Shown: positions 27,601 to 36,666, counted from the stretch's first letter. The stretch: 64,000 nt of DNA from Chitinophaga pinensis DSM 2588 (GCF_000024005.1 NC_013132.1:1636001-1700000); one strand, 5' to 3'. Made by a program: numbers and translations. Notes: generated from the sequence alone by a model not told the origin.

Positions 27601-29010
27601 CGGGTCAATGCGCGAGCGTTTTACAAGTCCCAGGGGCCTAAGGATGATGATAAACAGGCTCCGGTCGAAGATATGTTGGCTGGACTTCTACAGGCATTTG
27701 GAGGGAATTCTGTGAGAAACGGAGAGCATAATGTTGTAATGGTTTCAAATACAACACCGTTTAATAGTGATTTTTATGGTAACACATATCAGCGATTAAA
27801 GGAAAAAAATAATGACAATGGGCAATCAAATCGTCCCAAGGCATATTTAAATTTTGTACTATTTGATGATGATTTTAAATTGGTAGAACAGAATAGTGGT
27901 GTACGACAGGTAAAGGCTAGTCCGGATGAGTTACAGGAATTGGCGGTAGAGAAGATGAGTGTGGCAAAGAGCGGGTATTTATACGTTTATACAAGTAATG
28001 AAAGTCAGCAGGATGTTTATTTTGACAATGTGATTTTAGGATTAAATAGTGGACCTTTGCTGGAGGAAACACATTATTATCCGTTTGGGTTAGTAATGAA
28101 AGGAATCAGCACAAAGGCCGCTGGATCTCTAGGCAATAGAATGAGGTTTAATGGAAAAGAGGCCCAGATTGATGAATTTATGGATGGTAGTGGTTTGGAG
28201 CAATATGATTATGGAGCTAGAAACTATGACGCCCAATTAGGATTGTGGCATAATATCGATCCTTTGGCAAATCTCAGCAGAAGGTGGTCGCCATATGTTT
28301 ATGCATATAATAATCCTTTACGTTTTATAGATCCAGATGGGATGTTACCAGAAGATAACTTAGACAAAAATAGTGTTGGGATGATGTCAAAGCAATCTAA
28401 AAAAATGAGTTCTGACAACGCAGTGACGTCTGAGTCTAAAAAAGCATTAGAGAATGTCCTTAATGAGGATGCTCTAATAGAACGTAAACAGATGGCAAAA
28501 AAAATGGATGAGAACGGATCTTTTCTCGATATGATCTTGGGGGAACAAGGGCCAGGAAAAGGAGCAAAAAAGACTGGTAGTAAGAAGGAGAACAAAGCTG
28601 ACCCCGCACCTGAACCTCAGATTATTTCTCTCGTTAAAAGAGCACGGGTTGCGCTAACTAATAATACGGTCCTTGTTAAGATAATGTTTAATGAAAAGAC
28701 AAATAAAATTGAAAAATTTGATTTTTCAATAGGAGGTAAGCATGGAGAAATTAAATCTATCGGAGACTTCGACCAACAAATTTTCCAGGGGGTGGTCACC
28801 TATAAGTTGTATTTCGAAGCGACATTAGGAGTAGAAGAATCTGTATCGGCTGAAATGACAAAAGAAGGTGGATCTTTTGGAGCGAAAATTGGGACGGAGA
28901 CTAAACAAACAAGTGGAGAAACACATCACGTGGTTATTTATGGTAATATTTATAAAGGGCAAATAACGTTAAGTGGATCATTTCTGGCACCGGAAGACAT
29001 CGAAGAATAA
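24619..29010 (+). CDS. DUF6443/RHS-core protein with variable C-terminal domain
   Basis: A 1463-residue exported protein (signal peptide ending LFAQ). Order: DUF6443-like N-terminus (TTEYLDGLGRAIQRVAKGVS), many YD repeats, then the RHS-associated core, with YDYGARNYDAQLGLWHNIDP, and DPDGM near residue 1240. After it comes a Lys/Glu/Ser-rich linker and a beta-rich end domain of about 130 residues with no recognised family. By family rule that tail is the toxin or effector. Its alternating Ser/Thr and hydrophobic residues (VEESVSAEMTKEGG, then FGAKIGTETKQTSG) recall beta-hairpin pore formers, which is speculation. A tiny membrane gene follows by 4 bases. Confidence 0.85.
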   Translation: MSINQYIINIKLLAVAIILPASLFAQKPGGSLGAATPVTTPSPYTHTTINYVRTWEPEAPLKDTNAITSPTRLVREVKQTTEYLDGLGRAIQRVAKGVSPNGRDLVQMFIYDPYGREQYSYLQYTHQASGDGKFKRDPFSAQNSFYKNGILNPGLSGENIFYTKKEIELSPLDRELKMYAPGNSWINRPVETRYLVNGIGDSVRIWTMGSTFPVSTSSYANGQLSKIVSINEHGNQTVEYKDKDSRIILKKIQISDVPSTGAFGWLCTYYVYDDMGNLRYVIPPSGVEAIKGNWTITAAVDTGLCYHYQYDARQRMIVKRAPGAGRTLLVYDSRDRVVFAQDSIQRSKVPMEWIATFYDDLNRPTMTAIYKNTISLEDLQKSVDAAVASATISYVAPAKADLAVYEHDGRSLYTATNSITVFEDFDSGNGEMVMETKPSTGDTISLLANNPLPNISPSLLTPLAYTFYDNYNYPGKLAFVGLDTAQLQVADTLFPDRRPVTNLTDGLVTGGRVRVLGTDNWLTTTNYYDDKGRVLQLISENNLGGKDVISTRYSFKGVILASYLRHQNPKSVVPQTTVLTSMTYDNGGRLLNITKRLNDDVSKEKIIVSNSYDELGRMRLKRLGVSSSGALLDTLNYTYNIQGWPLGINRNFVNSGNLTSNWFGQEISYDYGFTNNQYNGNIAGVKWKTRADSTYAYGYSYDRANRLLSAFFTQRNGVNWSQGTKDFSVSNLSYDANGNIKTMLQKGLVGTTSKTIDSLVYTYSANSNRLLGVKDVDSSITKSAKLGDFIDLNTGVQDYYYDNNGNMVADQNKRITSITYNHLNLPTVITMVGKGTITYTYDAAGRKLSKTVIDNTGNSPKTTVTDYVGAFVYKQDSLEFISHEEGRIRPVYKTGESVRYAYDYFEKDHLGNIRTVLTDQTDFTMYAASMEVDAGAKEAALFSNIEETRVETPTGYPQDNTTEKNKSVARLNGKTGGKKIGPSLVLRVMAGDTVRVNARAFYKSQGPKDDDKQAPVEDMLAGLLQAFGGNSVRNGEHNVVMVSNTTPFNSDFYGNTYQRLKEKNNDNGQSNRPKAYLNFVLFDDDFKLVEQNSGVRQVKASPDELQELAVEKMSVAKSGYLYVYTSNESQQDVYFDNVILGLNSGPLLEETHYYPFGLVMKGISTKAAGSLGNRMRFNGKEAQIDEFMDGSGLEQYDYGARNYDAQLGLWHNIDPLANLSRRWSPYVYAYNNPLRFIDPDGMLPEDNLDKNSVGMMSKQSKKMSSDNAVTSESKKALENVLNEDALIERKQMAKKMDENGSFLDMILGEQGPGKGAKKTGSKKENKADPAPEPQIISLVKRARVALTNNTVLVKIMFNEKTNKIEKFDFSIGGKHGEIKSIGDFDQQIFQGVVTYKLYFEATLGVEESVSAEMTKEGGSFGAKIGTETKQTSGETHHVVIYGNIYKGQITLSGSFLAPEDIEE

Positions 29011-29014
29011 TTTT

Positions 29015-29137
29015 ATGGATACAGAACAACACAGAATCGCTGAAATGCTTGCATATTTAGATAAGTATTTCTTTGCCATCTTCGTGGCAGTATTGGCATA
29101 CATAGTGTTAAGAATGGTGTTTAGGAAACGTCAGTAG
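29015..29137 (+). CDS. 40-residue single-span membrane protein, RHS partner
   Basis: ATG 29015 lies 4 bases behind the RHS stop, so translation is probably coupled. The product begins MDTEQHRIAEMLAYLDKY, has one span FFAIFVAVLAYIVLRMVF and ends in the basic RKRQ, giving an N-out or N-in single-pass topology. In polymorphic toxin loci the gene directly behind the toxin is usually its immunity gene, so a membrane-sited immunity or accessory role is inferred. No family is recognised. Confidence 0.6.
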   Translation: MDTEQHRIAEMLAYLDKYFFAIFVAVLAYIVLRMVFRKRQ

Positions 29138-29535
29138 TCTAGAAATGTTTAACAAACATCCTGGGCAATCTTAGAGGATAATTTGCAAGTATATTCCTCA
29201 AATCACTTTGCCGAAATAGTAAAGGGACTGTCATATGACAGTCCCTTTACTATTTCGGCAAAGTAATTTCAATCAATTAGGCACATAATTGGTTATTAGT
29301 GTTTAACTTCTATAAGGCTCCGTATTGATACCAGGCACTTAGTGCTCATTGAGTAGAAGGGAAATTTATGTCGATCATTTCAGGAAAAAGTTTATCCTGT
29401 GCGGTCGGACCGTAGCATTGGTCTTTTTTAAGGAAATGGAAGGAATGTCCTACAACCGGAAAAACGACGAGTGTCGAACCACGCGCGTAAATGAAGTCTT
29501 CCTGTCTATCGCCCGTCAGGCCCACGAATTACCAC
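29138..29535. other. Spacer between RHS locus and tRNA-Glu
   Basis: About 400 bases that contain the palindrome listed separately and no convincing gene. A 90-codon plus-strand frame (29349-29621) runs through the tRNA and is rejected. Confidence 0.5.
29201..29268. repeat. 68-bp near-perfect palindrome behind the RHS operon
   Basis: Two 34-base arms centred on CATATG at 29232-29237 pair at 33 of 34 positions (the exception is 29204/29265). The position after the last RHS gene fits a terminator. The length and near-perfection exceed what termination needs and suggest selection, a recombination site or a recent origin. Confidence 0.85.
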
Positions 29536-29574
29536 AAAATAAAAACGGAGATAATACTTTCGTACTATCTCCGT
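29536..29574 (-). terminator. Terminator of tRNA-Glu
   Basis: On the minus strand a hairpin (ACGGAGATA paired with TATCTCCGT, plus an inner TAC/GTA pair across one mismatch) is followed by TTTTTATTTT, starting 7 bases past the encoded CCA end. Confidence 0.85.
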
Positions 29575-29580
29575 CCGTGT

Positions 29581-29655
29581 TGGTACCGCGTACGGGAGTC
29601 GAACCCGTCATTCCTCCGTGAAAGGGAGGCGTCTTAGCCGATTGACCAACGCGGC
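29581..29655 (-). tRNA. tRNA-Glu (anticodon TTC), CCA encoded
   Basis: Cloverleaf on the minus strand: acceptor GCCGCGT with ACGCGGT (the top pair is G-U), anticodon stem CCTCC/GGAGG around CTTTCAC with anticodon TTC, T-arm ACGGG-TTCGACT-CCCGT, discriminator A and an encoded CCA at 29581-29583. It decodes GAA and GAG. It marks the boundary between the AT-rich RHS block and the glycolytic genes. Confidence 0.95.
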
Positions 29656-29825
29656 TGATCTTTTCGCCTCAGACATGATCACCATGTTTAGAGGACTGCA
29701 AAGGTAAGCGGTATTTTCATATTTCCAAAAAAAAGTTGCTTAACTTAAATTTATATTGCTTTATCCCGCTATAGCTTGTAAATTCGCTACTCAATTTTTT
29801 TCAATCTCAACAAACTCAGTGTAAA

Positions 29826-30842
29826 ATGGGAACTACTCTTAAAATCGGTATTAATGGTTTCGGTCGTATTGGCCGCTTAGTATACCGTCAGATCTACAAG
29901 ATGCCAGGCATAGACGTGGTAGCTATTAATGACCTTACAAGTCCCGCTGTATTAGCTCATCTGTTGAAGTACGATTCTGCACAGGGTCGTTTCGATTCAG
30001 AAGTTAAGCATTCTGATAACGCCATCACCGTTGACGGTAATGAGGTAAAAATATACGCACAGAGAGATCCTTCACAAATTCCCTGGAAAGAGCATGGTAT
30101 TGATGTGGTGATTGAATCTACAGGTTTCTTTGCAGATAAAGATAAAGCAGCAGCTCACCTGACCGCAGGCGCTAAAAGAGTAGTAATCTCTGCTCCTGCT
30201 ACCGGCGACCTGAAAACAGTAGTTTTCAACGTAAACCATGATATCCTCGATGGTAGCGAAACTATCATCTCCTGCGCTTCATGTACTACGAACTGTCTGG
30301 CGCCAATGGCGAAAGTACTGGATGATTCCTTCGGTATCGAACTGGGTACTATGACCACCATCCACGCTTACACCAATGACCAGAACACCCTGGACGCTCC
30401 GCATCCAAAAGGTGACCTGCGCCGTGCTCGTGCCGCTGCAGCTAACATCGTTCCAAACAGCACCGGTGCTGCTAAAGCAATCGGCCTGGTACTGCCTTCC
30501 CTGAAAGGTAAACTGGATGGTAACGCACAGCGTGTTCCAACTATCACTGGCTCCCTGACTGAACTGGTTTCCGTTCTGAAGAAGAAAGTAACCGCTGAAG
30601 AAATAAACGCTGCAATGAAAGCTGCCGCTAACGAATCTTTCGGTTATACTGAAGATGAAATCGTAAGCACTGACATCGTTGGTATCAACTACGGTTCACT
30701 GTATGATGCTACTCAGACGAAAGTTATCACTGTTGGCGATAAACAACTGGTGAAAACTGTATCCTGGTACGATAACGAAATGAGCTACGTTTCTCAGCTC
30801 GTTCGTACAGTGAAATACTTCGCTGGTCTGATCAACAAATAA
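29826..30842 (+). CDS. gapA: Glyceraldehyde-3-phosphate dehydrogenase, type I
   Basis: A 338-residue NAD-dependent enzyme of glycolysis that converts glyceraldehyde 3-phosphate, phosphate and NAD to 1,3-bisphosphoglycerate. Seen: Rossmann start [16 protein letters not shown], catalytic Cys153 in [10 protein letters not shown], the histidine in [10 protein letters not shown], and the C-terminal [12 protein letters not shown]. It is directly followed by pgk with a hairpin between. Codon use is strongly biased and GC-richer than the neighbouring RHS genes, as expected for high expression. Confidence 0.98.
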   Translation: MGTTLKIGINGFGRIGRLVYRQIYKMPGIDVVAINDLTSPAVLAHLLKYDSAQGRFDSEVKHSDNAITVDGNEVKIYAQRDPSQIPWKEHGIDVVIESTGFFADKDKAAAHLTAGAKRVVISAPATGDLKTVVFNVNHDILDGSETIISCASCTTNCLAPMAKVLDDSFGIELGTMTTIHAYTNDQNTLDAPHPKGDLRRARAAAANIVPNSTGAAKAIGLVLPSLKGKLDGNAQRVPTITGSLTELVSVLKKKVTAEEINAAMKAAANESFGYTEDEIVSTDIVGINYGSLYDATQTKVITVGDKQLVKTVSWYDNEMSYVSQLVRTVKYFAGLINK

Positions 30843-30860
30843 GCTATAAACGCTATATCT

Positions 30861-30915
30861 GTAAATGGTGAATGGTAAATGGACTCACAGAGACCATTCA
30901 CTGTTCACCATTTAC
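30861..30915 (+). repeat. gap-pgk intergenic hairpin of short GGTRAAT units
   Basis: Arms 30861-30882 and 30894-30915 pair over 22 positions with three mismatches; the outer 12 (GTAAATGGTGAA) are perfect. Each arm is built from repeated ATGGTRAA units. There is no T-tract, so it is a weak terminator at most; an mRNA-stability or attenuation role between gap and pgk, or a dispersed repeat, is possible. Confidence 0.7.
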
Positions 30916-30959
30916 CTTTTACTCTCGGTATACTTCTCCCACTTTTAAATAATTGCATA

Positions 30960-32156
30960 ATGAGTCAATTCTCCGACTTTAACTTTAGTGGCCATAAAGC
31001 AGTGGTGCGCGTAGATTTCAACGTGCCCCTTAATGATAAATTTGAGATCACGGATGATACCCGTATGACCGCCGCTGTACCAACTATCAGGAAAATCCTG
31101 AAAGATGGTGGTAGCGTAATCCTGATGTCTCACCTGGGCCGCCCGAAAGATGGTCCTACTGACAAATACTCCCTGAAACACCTGGTATATCACCTGGTAA
31201 AATTACTGGATGGCGCCACCGTGAAATTCGCGGAAGATTGCATCGGTCCCGTAGCAGAAGAAGCAGCTGCAAAACTGCAGTCCGGAGAAGTACTCCTGCT
31301 CGAAAACCTGCGCTTCCATAAAGAAGAAGAAAAAGGTGACAAAGCCTTCGCTGAAAAATTATCCAAACTGGGTGATGTATATGTGAATGATGCCTTCGGT
31401 ACCGCTCACCGTGCACATGCTTCTACAGCGGTAATCGCTGAATTCTATGCTGCTGACAAACGTATGTTCGGTCTGCTGATGGAAGCTGAAGTTAGCAATG
31501 GCGAGAAAGTACTGAGCGGTTCCGGTACTCCATTTACCGCTATCCTGGGTGGTGCTAAAGTGAGCGACAAGATCCTGATCATCGAAAACCTGATGGAAAA
31601 AGCAAATAACATCATCATCGGTGGTGGTATGGCTTACACCTTCCTGAAAGCACTGGGTAAAGAGATCGGTAGCTCCCTCTGCGAAAATGATAAACTGGAC
31701 CTGGCACTCGAACTGCTGGCTAAAGCCAAAGCAAAAGGTGTGCAGCTGATCCTGCCTGTTGACTCAGTAGCTGCTGATAAGTTTGCCGCTGATGCCAACA
31801 CCCAGATCGTTAGTAATGACAATATCCCAGCCGGTTGGATGGGGCTGGATATAGGAGAGAAATCCGTTGCGCTGTTCAGCGAAACAATCCAGCAGTCCAA
31901 AACTATCCTCTGGAATGGTCCAATGGGCGTATTCGAAATGAAAGCTTTCCAGAACGGTACCAAAGCGGTTGCCGACGCTATCGTACTGGCTACCGCACAG
32001 GGTGCATTCTCCCTGGTAGGTGGTGGTGACTCCGTAGCTGCTGTAAACCAGTTCGGTCTGGCTGAAAAAGTAAGCTACGTATCTACCGGTGGTGGTGCAC
32101 TGCTCGAATTCTTCGAAGGTAAAACCCTTCCTGGTATCGCTGCTATCAAAGGCTAA
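30960..32156 (+). CDS. pgk: Phosphoglycerate kinase
   Basis: A 398-residue two-domain glycolytic kinase that transfers phosphate from 1,3-bisphosphoglycerate to ADP. Seen: VRVDFNVPL near the N-terminus, SHLGRPK, the substrate-site arginine/histidine motif GTAHRAHAS, the nucleotide segment [11 protein letters not shown], and the C-terminal [13 protein letters not shown] 30960 gives the usual length; the open frame further upstream crosses the hairpin. It probably forms a unit with gapA. Confidence 0.98.
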   Translation: MSQFSDFNFSGHKAVVRVDFNVPLNDKFEITDDTRMTAAVPTIRKILKDGGSVILMSHLGRPKDGPTDKYSLKHLVYHLVKLLDGATVKFAEDCIGPVAEEAAAKLQSGEVLLLENLRFHKEEEKGDKAFAEKLSKLGDVYVNDAFGTAHRAHASTAVIAEFYAADKRMFGLLMEAEVSNGEKVLSGSGTPFTAILGGAKVSDKILIIENLMEKANNIIIGGGMAYTFLKALGKEIGSSLCENDKLDLALELLAKAKAKGVQLILPVDSVAADKFAADANTQIVSNDNIPAGWMGLDIGEKSVALFSETIQQSKTILWNGPMGVFEMKAFQNGTKAVADAIVLATAQGAFSLVGGGDSVAAVNQFGLAEKVSYVSTGGGALLEFFEGKTLPGIAAIKG

Positions 32157-32181
32157 GCGATTCCGTACACTATATTAAAAG

Positions 32182-32228
32182 ACGCTTGGCGTTGCATACC
32201 TGCCGTATGCAGCGTTAAGCGTTTTTTT
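32182..32228 (+). terminator. Terminator of pgk
   Basis: An 18-bp stem with three G-U pairs and a 5-base loop is followed by seven T, 25 bases after the pgk stop. Confidence 0.9.
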
Positions 32229-32241
32229 GTATCTTGACTGT

Positions 32242-33498
32242 ATGAGTAAATTGTTTCGCCATCTCTATTTCCAGGTGATTGTAGCTATCTTCCTTGGTAT
32301 TATCACTGGCGCCCTATTCCCTTCTGCCGCTGCTACCGGTAAAATGATGAGCGAGATTTTCATTAATCTGATCAAAATGCTCATCGCCCCGATCATCTTC
32401 CTGACTATCGTCCTCGGTATCGCCCGCATGGGTGATATGAAGAAAGTCGGCCGTGTAGGCGGGAAAGCCCTGCTGTATTTCGAACTGGTGACCACGCTCG
32501 CCATTGTTATCGGACTGATCGTGGCGAATCTCCTGCAACCAGGTACCGGCATGAAACCCAGGAACGTGAACGCGGAACAGGTGGCGAAATACCAGGAACA
32601 GGCAACTCATTTCAGCTGGTCGGAGTTTCTCATGCATATCGTACCCTCTAACGTGGTCGATTCCTTTGCTAAAGGAGATATCATTCAGGTACTGGTATTC
32701 GCAATCCTCTTCGGTTACGGACTGACGAAAATGAAAAGCGTAGGAGACTCCCTGCTGCTGACTTTCGAAAAATTGTCAGAAGTCTTCTTCAACATACTCA
32801 AATTTATCATGAAACTGGCGCCGATAGGCGCCTTTGGGGGAATGGTCTTCACCGTTGGTAGCTTCGGACTGAGCGCCTTATACCCTATGCTGAAGCTAAT
32901 GGGATGCGTCTACCTGACTATGTTCCTGTTCATCTTTGTAATACTGGGACTAATCGCCTATAAATATGAATTCAGTCTCTGGAAATACCTGGTGTTTATC
33001 CGGAATGAACTCCTGATCGTACTGGGTACCTCTTCCTCAGAATCCGCCCTGCCAGGTTTAATGGAAAAATTGGAACGCCTCGGATGCGCCAGACAGGTAG
33101 TCGGACTCGTCGTACCTGCCGGCTATTCCTTCAACCTTGATGGCACCAGCATCTATCTTTCTATGGCAATGATATTTCTGGCTCAGGTTTCTAAAGTACC
33201 TTTAGATATCTGGCAGCAGCTGACGATCATCGGCATATTGATGATCACCTCAAAAGGAGCCGCCGGCATTACCGGCAGCGGATTCATCGTACTGACATCC
33301 ACCCTGACAGCTATAAAAGTGATACCCCTCGAAGGGCTCGGTATCCTGATAGGAGTGGACCGCTTTATGTCTGAAGCCCGTGCTATCACAAACCTTATCG
33401 GAAATGGCGTTGCGACGATTGTTATGGCAAAAAGCGAAGATGCATTTGACATGGAAAAATATATGGCAGCTACCGGTAAGAAGCAAACAACCATTTAA
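32242..33498 (+). CDS. Dicarboxylate/amino acid:cation symporter (DAACS family)
   Basis: A 418-residue inner-membrane transporter of the GltP/DctA type that takes up glutamate, aspartate or C4-dicarboxylates with H+ or Na+. Signature parts are present: the first re-entrant loop serine-rich GTSSSESALPGL, the NLDGTSIY metal/substrate helix (GYSFNLDGTSIYLSMA) and the second loop SKGAAGITGSGF. ATG 32242 is used; a TTG at 32227 lies in the pgk terminator tail. The propeller histidine kinase starts 12 bases on. Confidence 0.95.
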   Translation: MSKLFRHLYFQVIVAIFLGIITGALFPSAAATGKMMSEIFINLIKMLIAPIIFLTIVLGIARMGDMKKVGRVGGKALLYFELVTTLAIVIGLIVANLLQPGTGMKPRNVNAEQVAKYQEQATHFSWSEFLMHIVPSNVVDSFAKGDIIQVLVFAILFGYGLTKMKSVGDSLLLTFEKLSEVFFNILKFIMKLAPIGAFGGMVFTVGSFGLSALYPMLKLMGCVYLTMFLFIFVILGLIAYKYEFSLWKYLVFIRNELLIVLGTSSSESALPGLMEKLERLGCARQVVGLVVPAGYSFNLDGTSIYLSMAMIFLAQVSKVPLDIWQQLTIIGILMITSKGAAGITGSGFIVLTSTLTAIKVIPLEGLGILIGVDRFMSEARAITNLIGNGVATIVMAKSEDAFDMEKYMAATGKKQTTI

Positions 33499-33510
33499 CG
33501 CCTTCACCAC

Positions 33511-36500
33511 TTGACGAAGCTGTACTTATCGAAATATCTGTATGTTTCAGCCGTATTGATCTGGCTGATGATATGGCCTTGTGCACAAGGCCGCGCACAG
33601 GGATCTTCTTATACATTCTCTCACCTTGACAGAACCGACGGACTGGCCAGCAATCACGTATCAGCGATCATGCAGGATAGTAAAGGCTTTATCTGGATCG
33701 CCAGTACCGCCCTGCAACGCTATGACGGGATCAATCTCGTCACCATCGCCAGCTTCGATAAAGTGCCCGGCTCTATCTATTATGACGATATCTGCCTTTG
33801 TGAAGATAATAAAGGCCGTATCTGGATGGGCGCTCCTGACAATATCCGCTATTACGATCCGGCTACTGCTACCGTCTCCGTATTAAAGATCGATATCCCG
33901 CCCTCCATACACGGCAGCCTCAGTTGCAGCCGTATCATACAAGACCACGCTGGCGCCATATGGGCTACCACCCAGGAAGGATTATTGCAATATGATGATG
34001 TGCGAAACCGCTTTGTAAAGCCTGCTAATATTCCGGAAACCATCAGAAGAGACTTATATAGCACCATTGTAGAAGATAAGAAAGGCAACCTCTGGATCAG
34101 TGGTCGCAGTGGTGTGTATAAGTTCGACCCCTCCCGTAAACATCTTTATTACGCTGATAATAACCCGGAACATGATCCGCTGCTGGCCATCAGAACCAGT
34201 GTGAAACGTTTTTATATCGATCGGCAGCAACGCATATGGGTGGCTGCCAGGGGAGGCGACTCCCTCTATCAATACTATCCGGACACCCGGGAAATGCATA
34301 CCTTCTCTTTTTCCATGCCCTTTTCGAATGGGAATATGGTAACGGATATCATTGCAGACCGTGATCTGAACATATGGGTAGCTACGGAAAATGGCGGTAT
34401 CTACCGCTTTAATGAGCCTGCCGGTAAGTTTGACATCAATATCCGGGCGAATAACGAAGACGACCAGGACCTGTACTACGATTTTGAGGTGAACTGCTTC
34501 CTGAGTGACCGTAACGGCCGCTTATGGGTAGGCACCGATCTGGGGGTGAATATCCTGAGTATACCGGACAATTCCTTCCGGATCATGGACCATCGCACCG
34601 TCTTCAAAGGCTCAGAAGCCCGCCTGCCCAAAACAGAAGTAACAGGTCTTTTCCAGGATAGCCATGGGAATATTTATGCCGGTTACTGGGGGAGAGGCTT
34701 TTGCTGGCTGAATCCCTCGCTGGAATTATTAGGGCAATACCTGCATGATGCGAAAAGTCCTGCCTATCAATTGCCGGAGGAACGAAGTCTCGTCTGGAGT
34801 TTTGCGGAAATGAAGAATGGGACGGTACTGATCGGACAGGAAAATGGCAACTTGTCCATATTTGACCCGACCAAAGGGAAATTTCTGAAGCATTACCAGC
34901 CCAACGTTTTTGGTGACCAGACCCTGATGACCATGCTACCGGAAGGGGATACGGCTGTCTGGATCGGTCTGTACAAAAGGGGACTTGTACGCTGGGATAC
35001 CCGTACAGACGCTTTTATTGCTTATCCCGCTTTACTGGAATATGTCAACCGGCCTATAACGATTATGGACATCGCCCGGCGTTCTGACTCCCTGCTGTGG
35101 ATTTCCACCAGCGATGCAGGACTGATCCGCTTTAATACCCAGAAAGGAAGCGTGAGTGCCTCAAAATTATTCCTGCACGATAAACTGACCGTCAGCAATA
35201 TCACCTGTATAGAATTCCTGGATGACAGCACACTGATTGCCGGAACAGATCATGGACTCTGGGTTTACAATACCTTCAGTAATGTAGCCCGTCCACTGAT
35301 GATCAATGGTGCCTTGTTTGACGAATGGGTACTCAATCTGCAGGTAAATGGCTCCGTAGGTACCTGGTTTAGCACCCAGTATGGATTCTATTATTTCAAT
35401 AAACAACAGGGATCAATCGAGACATTCGTACAGAGTGGCGATATCATAGACAATAACAGGAAAGTACGCAGGACAGTCAGTATGCTGCATGATGGCCGCT
35501 TAATGGTCGGCGCTTCTGATCATTTTGTCATCTTTGATCCGGCTGCATTACAGGTAGCGCCACCGCCGCCTGATGTGACGATCCTTGGTTTCCGGGCAAT
35601 GGATAGTGTGATCCATATAGGAGTGGAGAGAGGAAAGTATGCGCCGGTAACATTGACGCACCGGCAGAACTTTATCAGTATAGAGTTTAAAAGTCTGCTG
35701 TATCACCATGAACCTGTAGGTTATCTGTACCAGCTGGAAGGCGTCGATGAAGAATGGGTAAAAGCAGGGGGGCTGCTGGTAGCAAGATATACCAACCTGC
35801 CACCGGGTAGTTATCTGTTCAAAGTACGCAGTGTGGATCCTGCGGGTACTTTTTCATCGGGCGTGACCACCATTACCGTGAATATCTTACCGGCCTTCTG
35901 GCAAACGTCGTTGTTTAGAATATGCTGTGTATTACTGATTATAGTATTAATCTACGTTTACTTCAAACTGCGTGTAAATGCGGTAAAGAAGGAAGCCCGC
36001 AGACGTACGGCTATTCAGCAGCAGATCGCGCAGCTGGAGATGAAGGCGCTCCGTGCACAGATGAACCCTCACTTTATTTTCAATGCGCTGAATTCCATTC
36101 AGACATTTATGATGAAGCGCGAAACGGAGCAGGCATTGTCTTATCTGGGACGTTTTGCAAGGCTGATCAGGAATGTACTGGACAATTCACAGTTGAACAG
36201 TATCCCGATTTCTAATGAACTCCGTATGCTGGAAAACTATCTGGAACTGGAGAAACTGCGTTTCGGAGATCAGTTCAGTTATAAGATTACGGTAGATGAT
36301 GAACTGGATCCCGACTTTACAGATATTCCTACCATGATCTTACAGCCTTTTGTAGAGAATGCGATCTGGCATGGATTGCTGCATAAGAAAGAAGACGGTC
36401 ACCTGTCCATTGCTTTTCACCAGCAGAATGGAAGTCTGTTATGTGTGATAGAAGATAACGGGGTAGGAAGAGAAAGAGCAGTGGCACAACGTCAGCAGGG

Positions 36501-36666
36501 GAATGAGCATCATTCCCGTGGATTGCAGATCACGAGGGACAGGCTGGCCTTATACAACAGACGTTTCAACCTGGATGCTACTTTTGATATAGAAGATTTG
36601 TATGACGACGCAGGACAACCAAGCGGCACACGTGTCAATGTCTGGTTCCCGCTGAGTGAAGTATAA
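33511..36666 (+). CDS. Two-component propeller sensor histidine kinase, LytS type
   Basis: A 1051-residue membrane sensor. Signal peptide (1-30, ending GRAQG), about 14 Reg_prop blades making two seven-bladed periplasmic propellers (for example GLASNHVSAIMQDSKGFIWI), a Y_Y_Y domain (about 700-780), one membrane span (about 793-815), a His_kinase domain with the phospho-acceptor near His854 in QMNPHFIFNALNSI, and a HATPase domain (NAIWHGLLHK, DNGVGRERA). It starts with TTG. No LytTR regulator is next to it, unlike most of its relatives, so its partner is elsewhere. The symporter upstream suggests it senses a related nutrient. Confidence 0.92.
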   Translation: MTKLYLSKYLYVSAVLIWLMIWPCAQGRAQGSSYTFSHLDRTDGLASNHVSAIMQDSKGFIWIASTALQRYDGINLVTIASFDKVPGSIYYDDICLCEDNKGRIWMGAPDNIRYYDPATATVSVLKIDIPPSIHGSLSCSRIIQDHAGAIWATTQEGLLQYDDVRNRFVKPANIPETIRRDLYSTIVEDKKGNLWISGRSGVYKFDPSRKHLYYADNNPEHDPLLAIRTSVKRFYIDRQQRIWVAARGGDSLYQYYPDTREMHTFSFSMPFSNGNMVTDIIADRDLNIWVATENGGIYRFNEPAGKFDINIRANNEDDQDLYYDFEVNCFLSDRNGRLWVGTDLGVNILSIPDNSFRIMDHRTVFKGSEARLPKTEVTGLFQDSHGNIYAGYWGRGFCWLNPSLELLGQYLHDAKSPAYQLPEERSLVWSFAEMKNGTVLIGQENGNLSIFDPTKGKFLKHYQPNVFGDQTLMTMLPEGDTAVWIGLYKRGLVRWDTRTDAFIAYPALLEYVNRPITIMDIARRSDSLLWISTSDAGLIRFNTQKGSVSASKLFLHDKLTVSNITCIEFLDDSTLIAGTDHGLWVYNTFSNVARPLMINGALFDEWVLNLQVNGSVGTWFSTQYGFYYFNKQQGSIETFVQSGDIIDNNRKVRRTVSMLHDGRLMVGASDHFVIFDPAALQVAPPPPDVTILGFRAMDSVIHIGVERGKYAPVTLTHRQNFISIEFKSLLYHHEPVGYLYQLEGVDEEWVKAGGLLVARYTNLPPGSYLFKVRSVDPAGTFSSGVTTITVNILPAFWQTSLFRICCVLLIIVLIYVYFKLRVNAVKKEARRRTAIQQQIAQLEMKALRAQMNPHFIFNALNSIQTFMMKRETEQALSYLGRFARLIRNVLDNSQLNSIPISNELRMLENYLELEKLRFGDQFSYKITVDDELDPDFTDIPTMILQPFVENAIWHGLLHKKEDGHLSIAFHQQNGSLLCVIEDNGVGRERAVAQRQQGNEHHSRGLQITRDRLALYNRRFNLDATFDIEDLYDDAGQPSGTRVNVWFPLSEV

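Noticed and set aside
29470..29500. GGTTCGA string on the minus strand, like a tRNA T-loop
   Set aside because: The neighbouring bases do not form a T-stem or the rest of a cloverleaf.
29349..29621. 90-codon open frame on the plus strand
   Set aside because: It runs antisense through the tRNA-Glu gene and its terminator, has no promoter and no protein-like composition.
30879..30959. N-terminal extension of Pgk
   Set aside because: It would translate the intergenic hairpin; the family N-terminus starts at ATG 30960.
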